This document shows positions 32,645 to 43,208 of a stretch of 64,000 nt of DNA, in pieces. Below the pieces are notes generated by a model. That model worked only from the letters and a program-made list of their open reading frames with translations. It made no database searches and was not told the DNA's origin. Source of the stretch: Isoetes taiwanensis (Eukaryota; Streptophyta; Lycopodiopsida; Isoetales; Isoetaceae); contig JAJEKV010000005.1 of NCBI GenBank assembly GCA_021234155.1, positions 15,784,826-15,848,825 of the forward strand, in the 5' to 3' direction. The position numbers and the translations under genes were made by a program. How positions within the stretch are numbered: the stretch's first letter is position 1; every line of letters starts with the position of its first letter.

Positions 32645-34290
32645 TGTGACGGTCCAAGGGAATATACGCCATAAATACGTATATTCCTGGATCCGTCACC
32701 ATACAAGTCTATCTTTATAGCCTTGTATACCATAGATTGTGGCACTAGGGGGCATGGCTAAGTTATTCTCATAACTTAGCCAACCATAGGTTAAGCCATT
32801 ATCCACGTGGCCTTAACCTATTGGGGCACCGCCACACAGGACTCACCCGATTGGTGCCACGTGGCATCCTAGGTGGACCTAAATTATATAGGCATAAACC
32901 CTAACCCTAGACCTCTTTCAGCCCTAGCACCCGTGAGACTCACCTACTTGTTCGAAACCCCGCTTCAACATCGCTCGCTAGGGCAAAGGCTGGTGCAAAG
33001 AGCCCCAGCAGGTAGACCCGCTCTTGGAGGAGGAACAACAGCTTGTGAGTCGAAGACTATGGAGGCGCCCGGATCTGGAGGGAGAGCATCAGGAGCAGGT
33101 ATGTAGGATAGTAGTTGTGATAGCTCATCTGGGATTAGCATTCCAGGTGTGCTAGTATTTTGTATCTAGAGTAGAGCCATCCTAGAACCCATATTCAACA
33201 TCTTGAACCCTAATCAAGGAACCCTAACTATTAGTTAGTTGTATGATTAGGTTAAGATGTTCTTCTTATGGTTATTCTCATGATGTGATGATTATGTGAT
33301 GATGGTTGATCATGTTTGCTCCTCTTGTATTGGGAAGGGGGGTAGAGACCTAGAGCCATATGTAGTATGCTCCTAGAGTAGACCCCTTAGTTCCTATTAG
33401 TTGCTGCCTGTGCATAGGAGCCCACCAGGCTATTGAGGCTATGATATGACTCAAAGACCAGATAACGGGCTAGAGGGAAAGTGGAGGGAGGATCCCCCGC
33501 CGAGTGGGGGCTTCTGGGATCCCATAGTGGGCTAGGCTTATGGTCGGTCACTCTGCGGTGGGCCGAGCATGGGTCCGACACCTCCCCGGGCAATGGTGTT
33601 GCCCTCCTCCTCGAGAGCCGCAAGTGATGGCTTGGCTCTCGCTTTGGGGGTTCGCCGGGTACGAATCGCGGTGTCGCCACGATTCTCTAGCCGCCCACGC
33701 ACCTCTAGACCCCGGAAGGGGAGATGCAACCCTTCCCGCCTCATCGGACCGTGGAGATGCAACCCGAGTAGTCCCGATGGGTGATGCCATGGGATTGTGA
33801 TCCCAAGGCTAGAGTCCCGGCTGTCGAGCCCGATCTAGCCCATCCGCAAAGCATGCACGTGAGGGGCGATGGAGTGGTCAACCCTAGCCATTAGCCTTAT
33901 GCCAGCCCCCGCCATTGCCATGACTCCTGGCCCCGCTTCTATCTTGAGGCTCTAGCCGGCCGGGCCATCCTCCTTATGAGTCCGGAGCCGGGTAGGAGCT
34001 CTCCCTTTTTATGGTTTGTGATTATCATCTTGGCATTGGTATATGTGTGGTGCACTACCCTTCGAGGTAGTATTTGTATATGTTTTATGCTAGTTCTCGA
34101 CGCGTTATCGCCTTCACTGCTATAGGAGCCCATAGGGGAAGGGCGCCGAAGACACCTTTCAGATTCCCCTTCCCGCACTAGAGTCATCTCGTGAAAGCGG
34201 GTAGACGGCGGGCCCATGCGTTGATGAGCCGATGGGGATTTCCTCGCCGAGGGTACGGCCGGCCGCCGTGTTTAGCAGTGGAGCGCCACA
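32645..34290 (+). repeat. 5' LTR of element C
   Basis: About 1646 bases. Promoter features lie in the first 270 bases (separate entry). Open frames inside (around 33387-33800) are not conserved in the 3' LTR, so they are not called as genes. It ends gagcgccaca before the primer site. Confidence 0.95.
32804..32910 (+). promoter_or_regulatory. LTR promoter of element C: two G-boxes, TATA, telo-box
   Basis: CACGTG G-boxes lie at 32804-32809 and 32858-32863, a TATA-type box attatata at 32883-32890, and aaaccctaaccctag (two telomere-type repeats, a plant telo-box) at 32896-32910. The same order is kept in the 3' LTR (TATA at about 44352, telo-box at 44364-44378). Transcription would start near 32915. 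Confidence 0.7.
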
Positions 34291-34865
34291 ATGGTATCAG
34301 AGCCGATGTTCTTGGTTGACCAAGAACTAGCACCGACCATAACCATGAAGTAGTCTAATAGGCCTATAGGAGTGTGGAATAAACATTTCCACCATCGAAC
34401 CGCGAAAAATGGGGAAAAAAAAAAAAAATTCCTCCTGTAGTGGGTCGAAATTAGGCTAAGTGTTAGACTAAGATTTGAGGGAGTCAAACGAACCTTCTAG
34501 TAAATTTGGAGTGAAAATTATGCATCTGCATCAAATTTCACCTAAAATGGGTCAAGAATCATGCCAATCGAGACCCAGTGAAAAAATGGCTAAAATTCAT
34601 AAATTGCACTTCTAACCATTAGGAAAATTCGAAAATTTTAAGATAATATCAATTAATATAGGTTAATATATACATTAATAGTTAAATAGTTAATTAAATA
34701 TCTTGTAATTAATAAGGGGGCTAATAAATAGGGGTAATTATGGTAGGAGAATATTCCCGTGGACCCTCTTTTTAAATATCCGACACCTCATTTTCTCTCC
34801 AACCCTTCACCTCCAACTCTCTCTTGCCCAAAATTTTCGTCACCCATTTTCTCGAACCATAAGAT
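34291..34865 (+). other. Primer-binding site and leader of element C
   Basis: tggtatcagagc begins at 34292 and is complementary to initiator-Met tRNA. The rest is AT-rich leader. Near its end TTTAAATA (34771-34778) is followed by a pyrimidine-rich stretch and then gatATGGC at 34866, an arrangement like a gene's own core promoter and 5' leader. Confidence 0.7.
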
Positions 34866-35954
34866 ATGGCTCGCACCAAACAAACTTACAGGAAGCCTGG
34901 AACAAGACCGACCCTCTCCATGGCGCAGGCAGCAGGGCGACATGTCAAGAAGATCCCGGAGCACCTCCGACCCAAGAAAGGGGAAGAGGAGCTTCCCCCG
35001 CCAGCCAGCAGAAGAAGAAATAAGCCTCCTTCCATGACGCCGGGAGACTCCCCCAGCAGTTCACCATCGGGCAGCACTCAGAGGGACCGGGCGAAGTCTC
35101 GGCATTTCGGGCCCTGACACCGAGGTGGAAGAAGAAGGGGAGGAGCAAAAGTGCAGCAGCAGTGGAGGAAGCGGGCCTCAAAGGCCCAAGAAGAAGGGAA
35201 AGGAAAAAGTAGCAGAGTGGCCGGAGGAGAGGGCCGCCAGGAAGAAGCGGGAGAGGGAAAGGGAGCTGAGGGAGGAGGAGAGGCGGACGAAGAGAAGGAA
35301 CGACGGGCCTCGCCGGACCGTCGTTATTCAAGAGCCACGCCGTAAGAGGAGCCGCAGTGGAGGAAGAGGGAGGAGGAGGAGCAGCAGATCCCGGACGCTG
35401 AGGCCACCCTACCCCAGTGGGTCGGAACCACCTAAGGTGGTGAAGAAACAAAAGGTAGGGGAGCTGGCATTTGGCGCCGCAGCAGACCGGAGTTCAAACG
35501 GAAGATGGTGGTGATATAAGGAGTACCTTCGCCGCTGGACGAGGTACAATGAGTGGTATTGCCAAATAGGAGGTGCAAATACGCCGCGGGTGGGCGGCAG
35601 TCAAGAAGAACCAGCCCAAGCCACCCCCACCTAGGCCGGAAAACCCAAGAGGGTTCACCACGGGCCGAACAAACACATACCGGGTAGTTTAGGGAGATTC
35701 TGCACTTCCGCATGTGCACGAATCTCCCCGATAAGGAAGGCGCTCTCTCGAGCGCCTCCTTAGAGAGGTCTTGCAGCCAGCCCTGACCGATTATAGGGTT
35801 ACCCCTCTAATGACCCGCCCCTGCAAGAGGCTTCCGGGCGTAGCTGGTCCAGCTCTTCGAGGAAGGGAACCTTCAAGCCATCCATGCTAAGAGAGTTACC
35901 CTTATGCCTAAGGATATTCACTTAGCACCTGAGGATCTGCAGGAGAGGCCCTAG
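34866..35954 (+). pseudogene. Histone H3-like ORF carried by the chromovirus
   Basis: It starts at an ATG in good context (purine at -3, G at +4) and encodes MARTKQTYRKPG; the first six residues after Met are those of the H3 tail, keeping K4, R8 and K9 positions but not S10. About 200 residues follow that H3 lacks, rich in Lys/Arg/Glu/Ser. From about 35671 H3-like pieces return across frameshifts: TYR and REI (alpha-N), RLLREVLQPALTDYR (alpha1-loop1), LQEAS, then at 35844-35927 LVQLFEEG joined to [17 protein letters not shown] (alpha2, loop2, alpha3). It ends ERP-stop where H3 ends ERA-stop. Loop 1 has about canonical length, so it is closer to H3 than to CENH3. Several indels make this copy inactive. 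Confidence 0.85.
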
Positions 35955-36640
35955 GCCTCAAATTTTGTAAATTTTGTAGAAGAATTAAAAATTTTCATGT
36001 AATTGTGTTTTTATTAATATAAAAGTCATTTTCCTCCAGAATTAGAAAAATGTTCTATGCTTGAAATATAGAAAATAGAACCCAATTGTGGTAGAATTCT
36101 TCATAGCATATATAGAAACACCCCCAGAAATCATGACTACAACAAAATTTTGGCAAAAAATCATCAAAAATGCAAAAATTGGGCCGGGCCGGGTGAGACC
36201 AAGGCCAATGGCCTCTCAAGGCCCCTCGACGCTGGCGCTGCTACATGGATTCACCCGGGCCACCCCCAAAATCTTGCTTTTAGATGTCGGGCTTTGCTCA
36301 AAATAAGTTGCTAGTTAGGTTAGAATTGGCCAATTAGCCATATTAGCATCTTCAAATTCCCTAAAATGGCCAAAAATTGGCTCCAAAACAGGCCAACCGG
36401 GTGAGATCACCGCCAAACGCTGTCAAGGCCCAAGACGCTGAGGCCATCCGCTGATTTCACCCCTGGTCGGGCCATCTTTGGCCCAAATTAGCCAAATTTG
36501 ATCCAACAAATTGCCATGTAGTGTTTCTTGCTTTGTTTTGCTTAAGTTTGCACTTCATGGTAGTTCATTTGGACACCTGCAGCCATAGAACCAAGGTCGC
36601 CTTTAGGTAAGCACCTTTTTGCACAAACCCCGAGGTCACC
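35955..36640 (+). other. Spacer after the H3-like ORF
   Basis: AT-rich 3' UTR-like sequence, then two related GC-rich blocks (about 36180-36260 and 36390-36470) sharing ccgggtgaga and a tcaaggccc...gacgctg pattern. No gene seen; the frame 36088-36306 lies in the repeated block. Confidence 0.5.
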
Positions 36641-36647
36641 CATAGTC

Positions 36648-36768
36648 TATAAAAATAGGTCTCATTTGCCATTTTTCTTCCTACGTAATCAAGCCCCCAA
36701 ATTTTTAGGCGATTTTCTCTCACCTCCACCCATCTTTGCAAGCCATTTTCTACACCCTTTCCTCGCCA
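36648..36768 (+). promoter_or_regulatory. Internal TATA box and leader before the second cargo ORF
   Basis: TATAAAAATA at 36648-36657 is followed by a C/T-rich leader and ATGGCT at 36769. Spacing and composition match a typical plant core promoter. It lies inside the element, between the H3-like ORF and gag. Confidence 0.5.
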
Positions 36769-38290
36769 ATGGCTTCAAAGAACTTTGAGAGATGGTACAA
36801 TGTTGCCAGCCATATCCATGTGCTTCCAAGTAGATCAAGCCTTCTCTCAGGTTTGATCACTTGTTTGATCTTCACGCAACTTTGACTAGAACACCCTACT
36901 ACACGCATTATATGTGCCAATATGACCAAAGGTCCCCCGCCTTTGGGAAGTTAGGATCGCCTCCTAGGGAGGGAATTGGGTTTCCCTTGAGACACTTACC
37001 CAAGCCTTAGGTCGAGAGTCGGGCAGATCCGCAGGCAAGAAGCAGCCTATGGGATAGGACTAGACCATGCCCCATTACATGACCCCGGCATACATAGGCA
37101 TAGGTACCTTTCAGCCTGCATGCCCCCCTGCCCTCTTCATGCATTATAAGTCAATCAACAAAGTAGGGGAACCCTCCTGCTCAGCCCTTAGACTTAGCAC
37201 CACTTGATACCCCAGAGGGCCCGTGATCAAATCCTGAATATAGAGTCCTCCCATACTTAATATTACGGACGACGCCGGGCTACCATCTCTACAGATCCAT
37301 GAAGACTACGAGCAGCTAGGGGAGCGTAACCCGTAATGGGAGAGCAGGAGGCAACAAGAATGCGGAGATATGCGGCCGAGGCATGACGACGACGTGAGAA
37401 CAGCTACCGATCCACCGGGCATCAGATCATACCTTTGTCGCCGATAGTCATCGACGGGAGGAGTACATTTTTGCAAATGACATCCTCAATTTGTCCCACC
37501 GTCGTGAATGTGGTCTTCGAATCGACGAGCTCTTGGGTATGATAGCACACCTGAAGAGCACGCACATCATCGACTACTCATACCGAGATCCCAAGGGAGC
37601 CGGGCGGAGAGACACTCTTATGCCGGGGAGACAATGTCGGATATAGCAGCCTATCGCCAGATAAGGGAGATCTATCGACGCCAGAGCCTATCATCTCGCA
37701 GGGAGGAGTTCCAGCAGATACAGAGCACACTCTACAAACCGGAAGGGCCCAAGCTCGCCCACCGCCCGAGCCGAGCATGAGGGAAGGGTCCAAAGAAGAT
37801 TAACTTGGACAACGCAAACCAAAGATGTGGAGGGATCATGAAGACCTTATGGCGGTGGATGCCTACGGCGGCAGCTCAAAGGAAGGGCAATCGGATCGCG
37901 AGGCGAGGGAAGGGCGCCGCACTTCGCTACTATCTTCCAGCCCTCACCAAAAGGCAAATGATAGTCTTCCACAAGGAGTTCAGCCCAAGGGGAAGAACTG
38001 CGGCACTTCTCATAGCGCTTTCTTCGGGCAAAGACTCAAGATATAATGCCATGCCGATCACATCATTCTTTTCAACAGGGGCCAGGGCCCATTGCCTCGA
38101 CTTTGGCGAGAGGGCACCGAGGGATGCAACACTTTCGGTAGCAAAGAATAAACCTGTAACTCCCGAACCGTAGATGGCCCGAAAGCACTTGAAGGAAGAT
38201 CAACGAGGAACATCTTTATGCAAACTCCCAAAGGCCTCCGATTCGTGGATGTCAAGAACTTCTTCAGGCTTCGAGGCCACCTAATAGTTG
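36769..38290 (+). pseudogene. Unrecognised second cargo ORF of element C
   Basis: A short frame begins at ATG 36769 (MASKNFERWYNVASHIHVLP) and stops after about 40 codons. Coding-like sequence resumes at about 37400, with HRREEYIFANDILNLSHRRE followed by LGMIAHLKSTHIIDYSYRDP. It continues in broken frames (37508-37780, 37805-38173) to a double stop near 38283 and an AT-rich 3' flank. No zinc knuckle or capsid motif is seen, so I do not call it gag. It could be an N-terminal gag region, a separate accessory gene or captured host sequence. Confidence 0.4.
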
Positions 38291-38489
38291 TAAAATTTCT
38301 TAAGTTTGTGCTAAATGTTTCTTGTACCCATTGTGCTAAGATATATCTACTTTATCATGTAATCCTTATGTATTAATGACTATTAACTGGTTTGTCAATG
38401 TAAGGCTTTGTATGATTTCTTATAACTAAAGATAATTCAATTTGCAAGTAAAATTGATCAACATCTAACCCAAATAAAATGTATTGATG
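38291..38489 (+). other. AT-rich spacer before gag-pol of element C
   Basis: About 200 AT-rich bases that look like a 3' UTR of the preceding ORF; no motif. Confidence 0.45.
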
Positions 38490-39760
38490 ATCAATCCTTG
38501 CAGCAAGGAACTCAAGTGCAGGATCTCAAGATCAGCACCGACCACGCAATTGGGTACCAAGGAATTTGTTTGGCAGGGAACAAGAAGATGTTGAGCAGGA
38601 TATGTCACCGAGGCAGCCAAACAAGGTTGGTGCGTATGAGGAATCAGATGCAACACCTCATCAACTGGGCGACACCTCTCATGAATGCACAGGAAGATGG
38701 TCACCCACCTCCACCTTGTTTTCCGGGTGGTGACGAAGTCCCTCAGCAGGAAGGGGAGGGCAACCAAGGGAACGTCAGGGATAGGAGAAGGAAGAGGAGA
38801 ACCAGGAGCCCATCATCATCCAGCTCCAGCCATCGACAGCTTCTTCCAAAGGAGGACAGCTCTAGCTCCGACGGTATGGGCCGGACACACCTAAAGCAGG
38901 AAAAGAGCAAGAAAGACAGTGATTATCGAAAAAGGTGGATAGTGCTATGAGCAATGTATGGAAGACAAGGAAGCTCGGCCAGCCTCGTGGAAGGACAGAT
39001 CGCATGGAGGCTGAAGCATGGCTTGATGAAATGGAAGAATTTGGCAACTCATACCTGGTATGAAAGACAAGGACATAGGGAAAGTTGCTACAACTAACCT
39101 TATTGGACCCAAGAAGGATCCGGGTGGAAGGGATATGCTAAATCCAACAAGCCGAAAAGGAACAACCGCAGTTTAAGACTTTCAAAGAAGGTTTTCCGCA
39201 AGCACTATGTGCCAAGGTCTCATACTAGTAGACGATCCAAAGAGCTTTTTTACAAAGTTGAATCGGTAGTTTATCGCTGGCTAAGTATACGTAAGAATTT
39301 ATGAGGCTCAGCCGCATGTTCCCGAGTCTCGAGAGGCAAGCCGTGGATACTTACATTGAGGGGTTGAATAGCAATATCAAGAGGCTTTGTTAGAGCAATC
39401 AACCCAAGTCGGGCCAAGCAGTCAAGATAAAGCTATAAGTTTGAGGAGGCACCAAAGAACTCCACAGAGAAGCAAATAACCTTCGTGGGTAAGAGTTCGT
39501 GGCAAAAGATCGTGGACAATATCGTAAGCAATCAGCAGCCTACACCATCGTGGAGTCAGCAGCAAGGTAAGGGTCGAGCAAAGCTTTTGGGGACCGTAGA
39601 AGCCACGTAATGCATCGTGGGCAGCGCCTTAAGCCGCCTCCTAGACAACACGGGGAAAAGAGACAGAATGCATTGAGAAGAAGTTATGCTTCAAAGCTTC
39701 CAGCCGTGGCACCGGACACATGATTGTCCATTCGCCATGCAAAGCCTTGGCGTAACTCTT
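38490..39760 (+). pseudogene. Element C gag
   Basis: The first 150 codons (38498-38950) are charged and Ser-rich (RRRKRRTRSPSSSSSSHRQL). A capsid-type segment at about 39298-39390 reads FMRLSRMFPSLERQAVDTYI followed by EGLNSNIKRL, matching the retrotransposon gag pattern of an RLS-x-P helix followed by a GL-x-x-I turn. At 39688-39727 a zinc knuckle is split by a one-base loss: CFK in one frame, then FQPWHRTHDC in the next, giving the spacing of C-x2-C-x4-H-x4-C. Gag packages the RNA. Many stops are present. Confidence 0.65.
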
Positions 39761-41780
39761 GGATTGGGACTCCCCAACGTAGTTTTATCGAGGACGATGA
39801 CCAGCCAGAGGCCCAGACTTCATAGATGGTGAGTGTCACATATGTGCAAACATTGAGCTCGATGATATAGAGAATCACCAACCGGCCATCGCTGCTGATG
39901 GGATCATAGATAGTAATCCTTATGTAGTCCTCATAGATACAGTAGCTCTCATAATTTTGCATCTCCTAGATTGGTCACGCTCTAATGAAGAACAAGGTAT
40001 TGAAGTCTAAGCCAAGGCCAAGAGGCTATGGCTAAATCCACCATTCGCACACTAAGGGGAGGAGGATCACCTTTGACATAGACCTTAGTGGGGCTAAGGG
40101 TCGATGGGAGCAGAAGTCATGGACATCGGAAGATATGATCCGATAGTAGGGATGGAATTTTTGAAGCCAGCCAAAGCCATGATTGATTGCGACCGAATGA
40201 AGTCACCATGACGGCACCTGCACGGCAGCAAGTTGATAGTGAAAGGTAAGAAGCTAGATTCTCCTATGCAAAGGTATTTCTTTGAAGCAGCCTAAGGAAG
40301 AGTATAGAAAGGAATAAGGTGGATTACATCTTGAGGATGGAATCGCGGAGCCAGTGCAGGGATGGAAGTGACACAAAGGGAAATCAGCCGCCCGCATTGA
40401 TAGCAAGGCTTATTTCAGAGTTCAAGGATGTATTTCCCGATGAAACCGCAGCCGCCACCTTATAGGGTGTGGAATGTGAGATCACATTGGCTCCCGATGC
40501 GGCCTACCAAGAAGGCGCCATATAGAATGAGCATCCCAGAATTGACTGAGCTCAAGAAACAAATGCAGAATTGCTCGAAGCTTGGATTTATAAGAGCAAG
40601 TGTGTCCCTTTCGAGCACCTATACTTTTGTCAAGAAGAAAGATGGAAGCTTAAGAATGTGATAGACTATCGCCAGCTTAATAAGCGCACGATAAAGAATA
40701 AGTATGCATTGCCAAGGGCGGATGACCTAATGGATCAGCTTGCAAGGAGCAAAGGTATTCTCTAAAATTGATTTGAGGTCGATACCATCGATAAGAATTA
40801 AAGAAGAGGATATCCATAAGACCGCCGTAACGCCAGTATGGTCATTTTGAGTTTACAAGAAATGCCCTTTGACTATCGAATGCCCCAAAGAACGCTTATG
40901 CGCCTTATGAACCACATCTTCGTGAGACTTCTTGATGAGTTTGTTATTGTCTTCTTCTCGACGACATCCTAATCTACAAAGAAGTCCCTTTGAAGAGCAT
41001 TGTCGATCTCGTGAAAGTGTTGGAGAAGTTGAGACGCCATCTGCTGTATGGGAAGCTCTAAGTGCCACTTTGCAACAGCCGGGTGGAGTACTTGGGGCAT
41101 GTAGTAACATCCGAGGGAATCTCCACAGATCCATCTAAGATTGAGGCAATAGTTGATTGGCCAGCCCAAGGAATGTGGCGAAGTAAGAAGCTTTCTGGGT
41201 GGCATGGATACTACGTAAAAGTTCGTGGAAGGACTTTGCTAAGGGGCGCCCTCCGGCCTGACCCTCACTAAGGCCAAGAAGATTAAGGATTGGGCTAGCC
41301 ATTGGCTAGAGAAAGTCCAAGCTTTTTTGAGAAGCTTAAAGAGGCCTTTAACAACAAAGACAAAGGCTTGTTCTCCCTGATCCGAGTAAGGATAAGTTGG
41401 TAGCAAATGATGCAAGCAAGATAGCAACAAAGGCGCCTTGATGCAAGAAGGAAGGGTAGTCGCCACGACTCCAAGAAGATGAACGACGCCGAGCAACGCT
41501 ACCCAACCCATGATCGAGCTGCTAGCCATTGTCGGGGCATTGAGGATATGGAGGCATTATCCACCGGCAAGGAAGTTTCAGCTTGGATACCGATCACCGT
41601 GAGCCTTCAAGATTTTTCACCCAGCCACCCTCAACTTAAGGCAAAGGAGGTGGATGGAATTCCTTGAGGAATATGATTTTGATATTATATATAAGCCCGT
41701 AAGCTTAATGTTGTAGCGCCCTCCGTGAGACCATTTCGCATAAGGACGATTGTAATGCGATTTCCACTTTTCGAAAGTGA
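39761..41780 (+). pseudogene. Element C protease remnant, reverse transcriptase and RNase H
   Basis: The protease end is recognised by YDPIVGMEFLKPAKAMIDCD at about 40140-40195; the active-site D-S/T-G is not visible. RT begins at about 40420. [20 protein letters not shown] and [13 protein letters not shown] lie at about 40660-40765, then [20 protein letters not shown] across shifts. The catalytic YxDD is lost in a broken stretch near 40950. Connection and RNase H are readable only in scraps (VRSFLGG; THDRAAS near 41508). Decay is heavier than in the integrase. Confidence 0.7.
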
Positions 41781-41954
41781 GTTTGGCAAGAAGATTGAGG
41801 AGTCCTTGCCAACAGATGTAGACTTCAAGGAGGTATGGGAAAGCCTTTCCAAGGAAGCCGTAATGATAAGGAGCCGGAAGCCTTCAAGCATTATAAGAAG
41901 GAAGGCAACCCGTTGTATCACAAACATAAGTTGTGTGTGCCCTAATCATCGTGG

Positions 41955-43015
41955 GTAAGGAAGCTAATTCTTCATGACACACATAACAGCCCAATAGCAG
42001 GGCATGCCGGCTTCATGAAGACCTATTTCAAGATTCTGGCAGCTACTTCGCCAGAATGAAGAGGCGATAGCCGCATATATTCGGGATTGCCGCTATGTCA
42101 CAGTACTGGCTAGGCGAAAGCAACTTCGATTCCCGGGCTTTAGAGCCATTGGGGTGCCAAATGCAAAGTGGGAGGTCATAAGCATGGATTTCATCACAGT
42201 CTCCCTAGAACTCTTCGAGGCAAGGATGCATTGATGGTGGTCGAGATAAGTTATCTAAGATGGCACATTTTGTGCCTTGCAAGACTACCGACACCGCATT
42301 AGATAATCGCCAAGTTATTCGTAAGGGAGATTTTCAGACTCCATGGCATGCCTCGAGATAATATCCGGATAGGGACCTAAGAAGTTTATGAGTGCCTTCC
42401 GGCAGACCTCTTCAGCACCATCTCGACGAAGCTTCCATGAGTACCGCATATCATCCCCAAACAGATGGCCGACGGAAAGGACGAATCGGATCATTGAAGA
42501 CATGCTTCGAGCTATGTGTGGAATAAGCAATCCAAGTGGGATGAGTACATCCACTTGGTGGAATTCGCCACAACAAGCCAAGCAGAGTCATCTCGTGATG
42601 TCTCCTTTATGGTAAATTACGGTACCGCTAAGCTTAACCCCGATACCGGCACAACCCGCGGTCCAAGGTAGAAGTATCCCAGCCAGATGTTAGGGGATAT
42701 GCAGCAGCTAGTAGAGGAAGTAAGGGGTTATTTATTGGCGCAGAAGAAGTCGGCGTAAGAGTGTAGCCGCACGCAAGCACGACCGTGGCGGGAGTTTAAG
42801 GTGGGCTGGCACCGCTTGGTTGAAGATCAAGGTGAAGCAAGCCAAGCCGCTGGATTGGGAGCTGCAAGAAGCTTGCCCCTAGGTGGGCCGGGTCCGCTCA
42901 AGATTTTGGAGAGAGTGGGCTCTCAAGCCTACAAGTTGATCTTCCAGCCCATCTTAAGGTCCACAAGGTCTTCCACGTAAGTTTATTAAAGAGGCACAAT
43001 CCTAACCCCAGGAGG
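41955..43015 (+). pseudogene. Element C integrase with GPY/F module
   Basis: The zinc-binding HHCC start is seen as HNSPIAGHAGFMKTY at about 41985-42028. The core shows KWEVISMDFIT (first catalytic Asp) at about 42168, KDALMVVEISYL nearby, GMPRDNIRI at about 42340, PNRWPTERTNRIIEDMLRA (catalytic Glu) at about 42458-42515 and KWDEYIHLVEFATTSQAESS at about 42534. A GPY/F-type module, GPLKILERVGSQAYKL, lies at about 42890-42940. This is the enzyme that inserts the cDNA; it has several frameshifts and stops. Confidence 0.8.
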
Positions 43016-43117
43016 TTTTGGATACTCCAACTTTGTTGGAAATGACTGAGGAGCAAGTAGAAATAGTGCCCTAATTGCTTCTTGATAAGTCATTCAAGAA
43101 GACTAGAGGTCCCAGCC

Positions 43118-43208
43118 CTCCAATATTTGGTTAAGTGGAAGCACTTACCCGTGGAAGATGCACATGGGTATTGAAGCAAGACTTGGAGAAGCAATACCCG
43201 AGTTTATG
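43118..43208 (+). pseudogene. Integrase C-terminal chromodomain of element C
   Basis: LQYLVKWKHLPVEDA is followed, after a one-base shift, by TWVLKQDLEKQYPSL. This is the chromodomain core: strand YLVKW, the ED-A-TW turn and the C-terminal helix. Chromodomains on chromovirus integrases direct insertion into chromatin by contacting histone H3 tails or associated marks. It follows the GPY/F module by about 100 bases, the expected place. Confidence 0.8.

Noticed and set aside
33387..33800. Several overlapping ORFs in the element C LTR
   Set aside because: The matching positions in the 3' LTR (44872-45280) have different frames because of small indels; the frames are not conserved and arise from GC-rich LTR sequence.
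34866..34901. ARTKQT as a chance match at the start of a gag-like ORF
   Set aside because: Many plant gag proteins start with MART-like residues, so the tail alone would be weak. The clear H3 core block at 35844-35927, ending at the H3 C-terminus, makes chance very unlikely.
34866..35954. Centromeric histone (CENH3) rather than H3
   Set aside because: A long N-terminal region fits CENH3, but the C-terminal block and loop 1 length look like canonical H3. I leave CENH3 origin possible but less likely.
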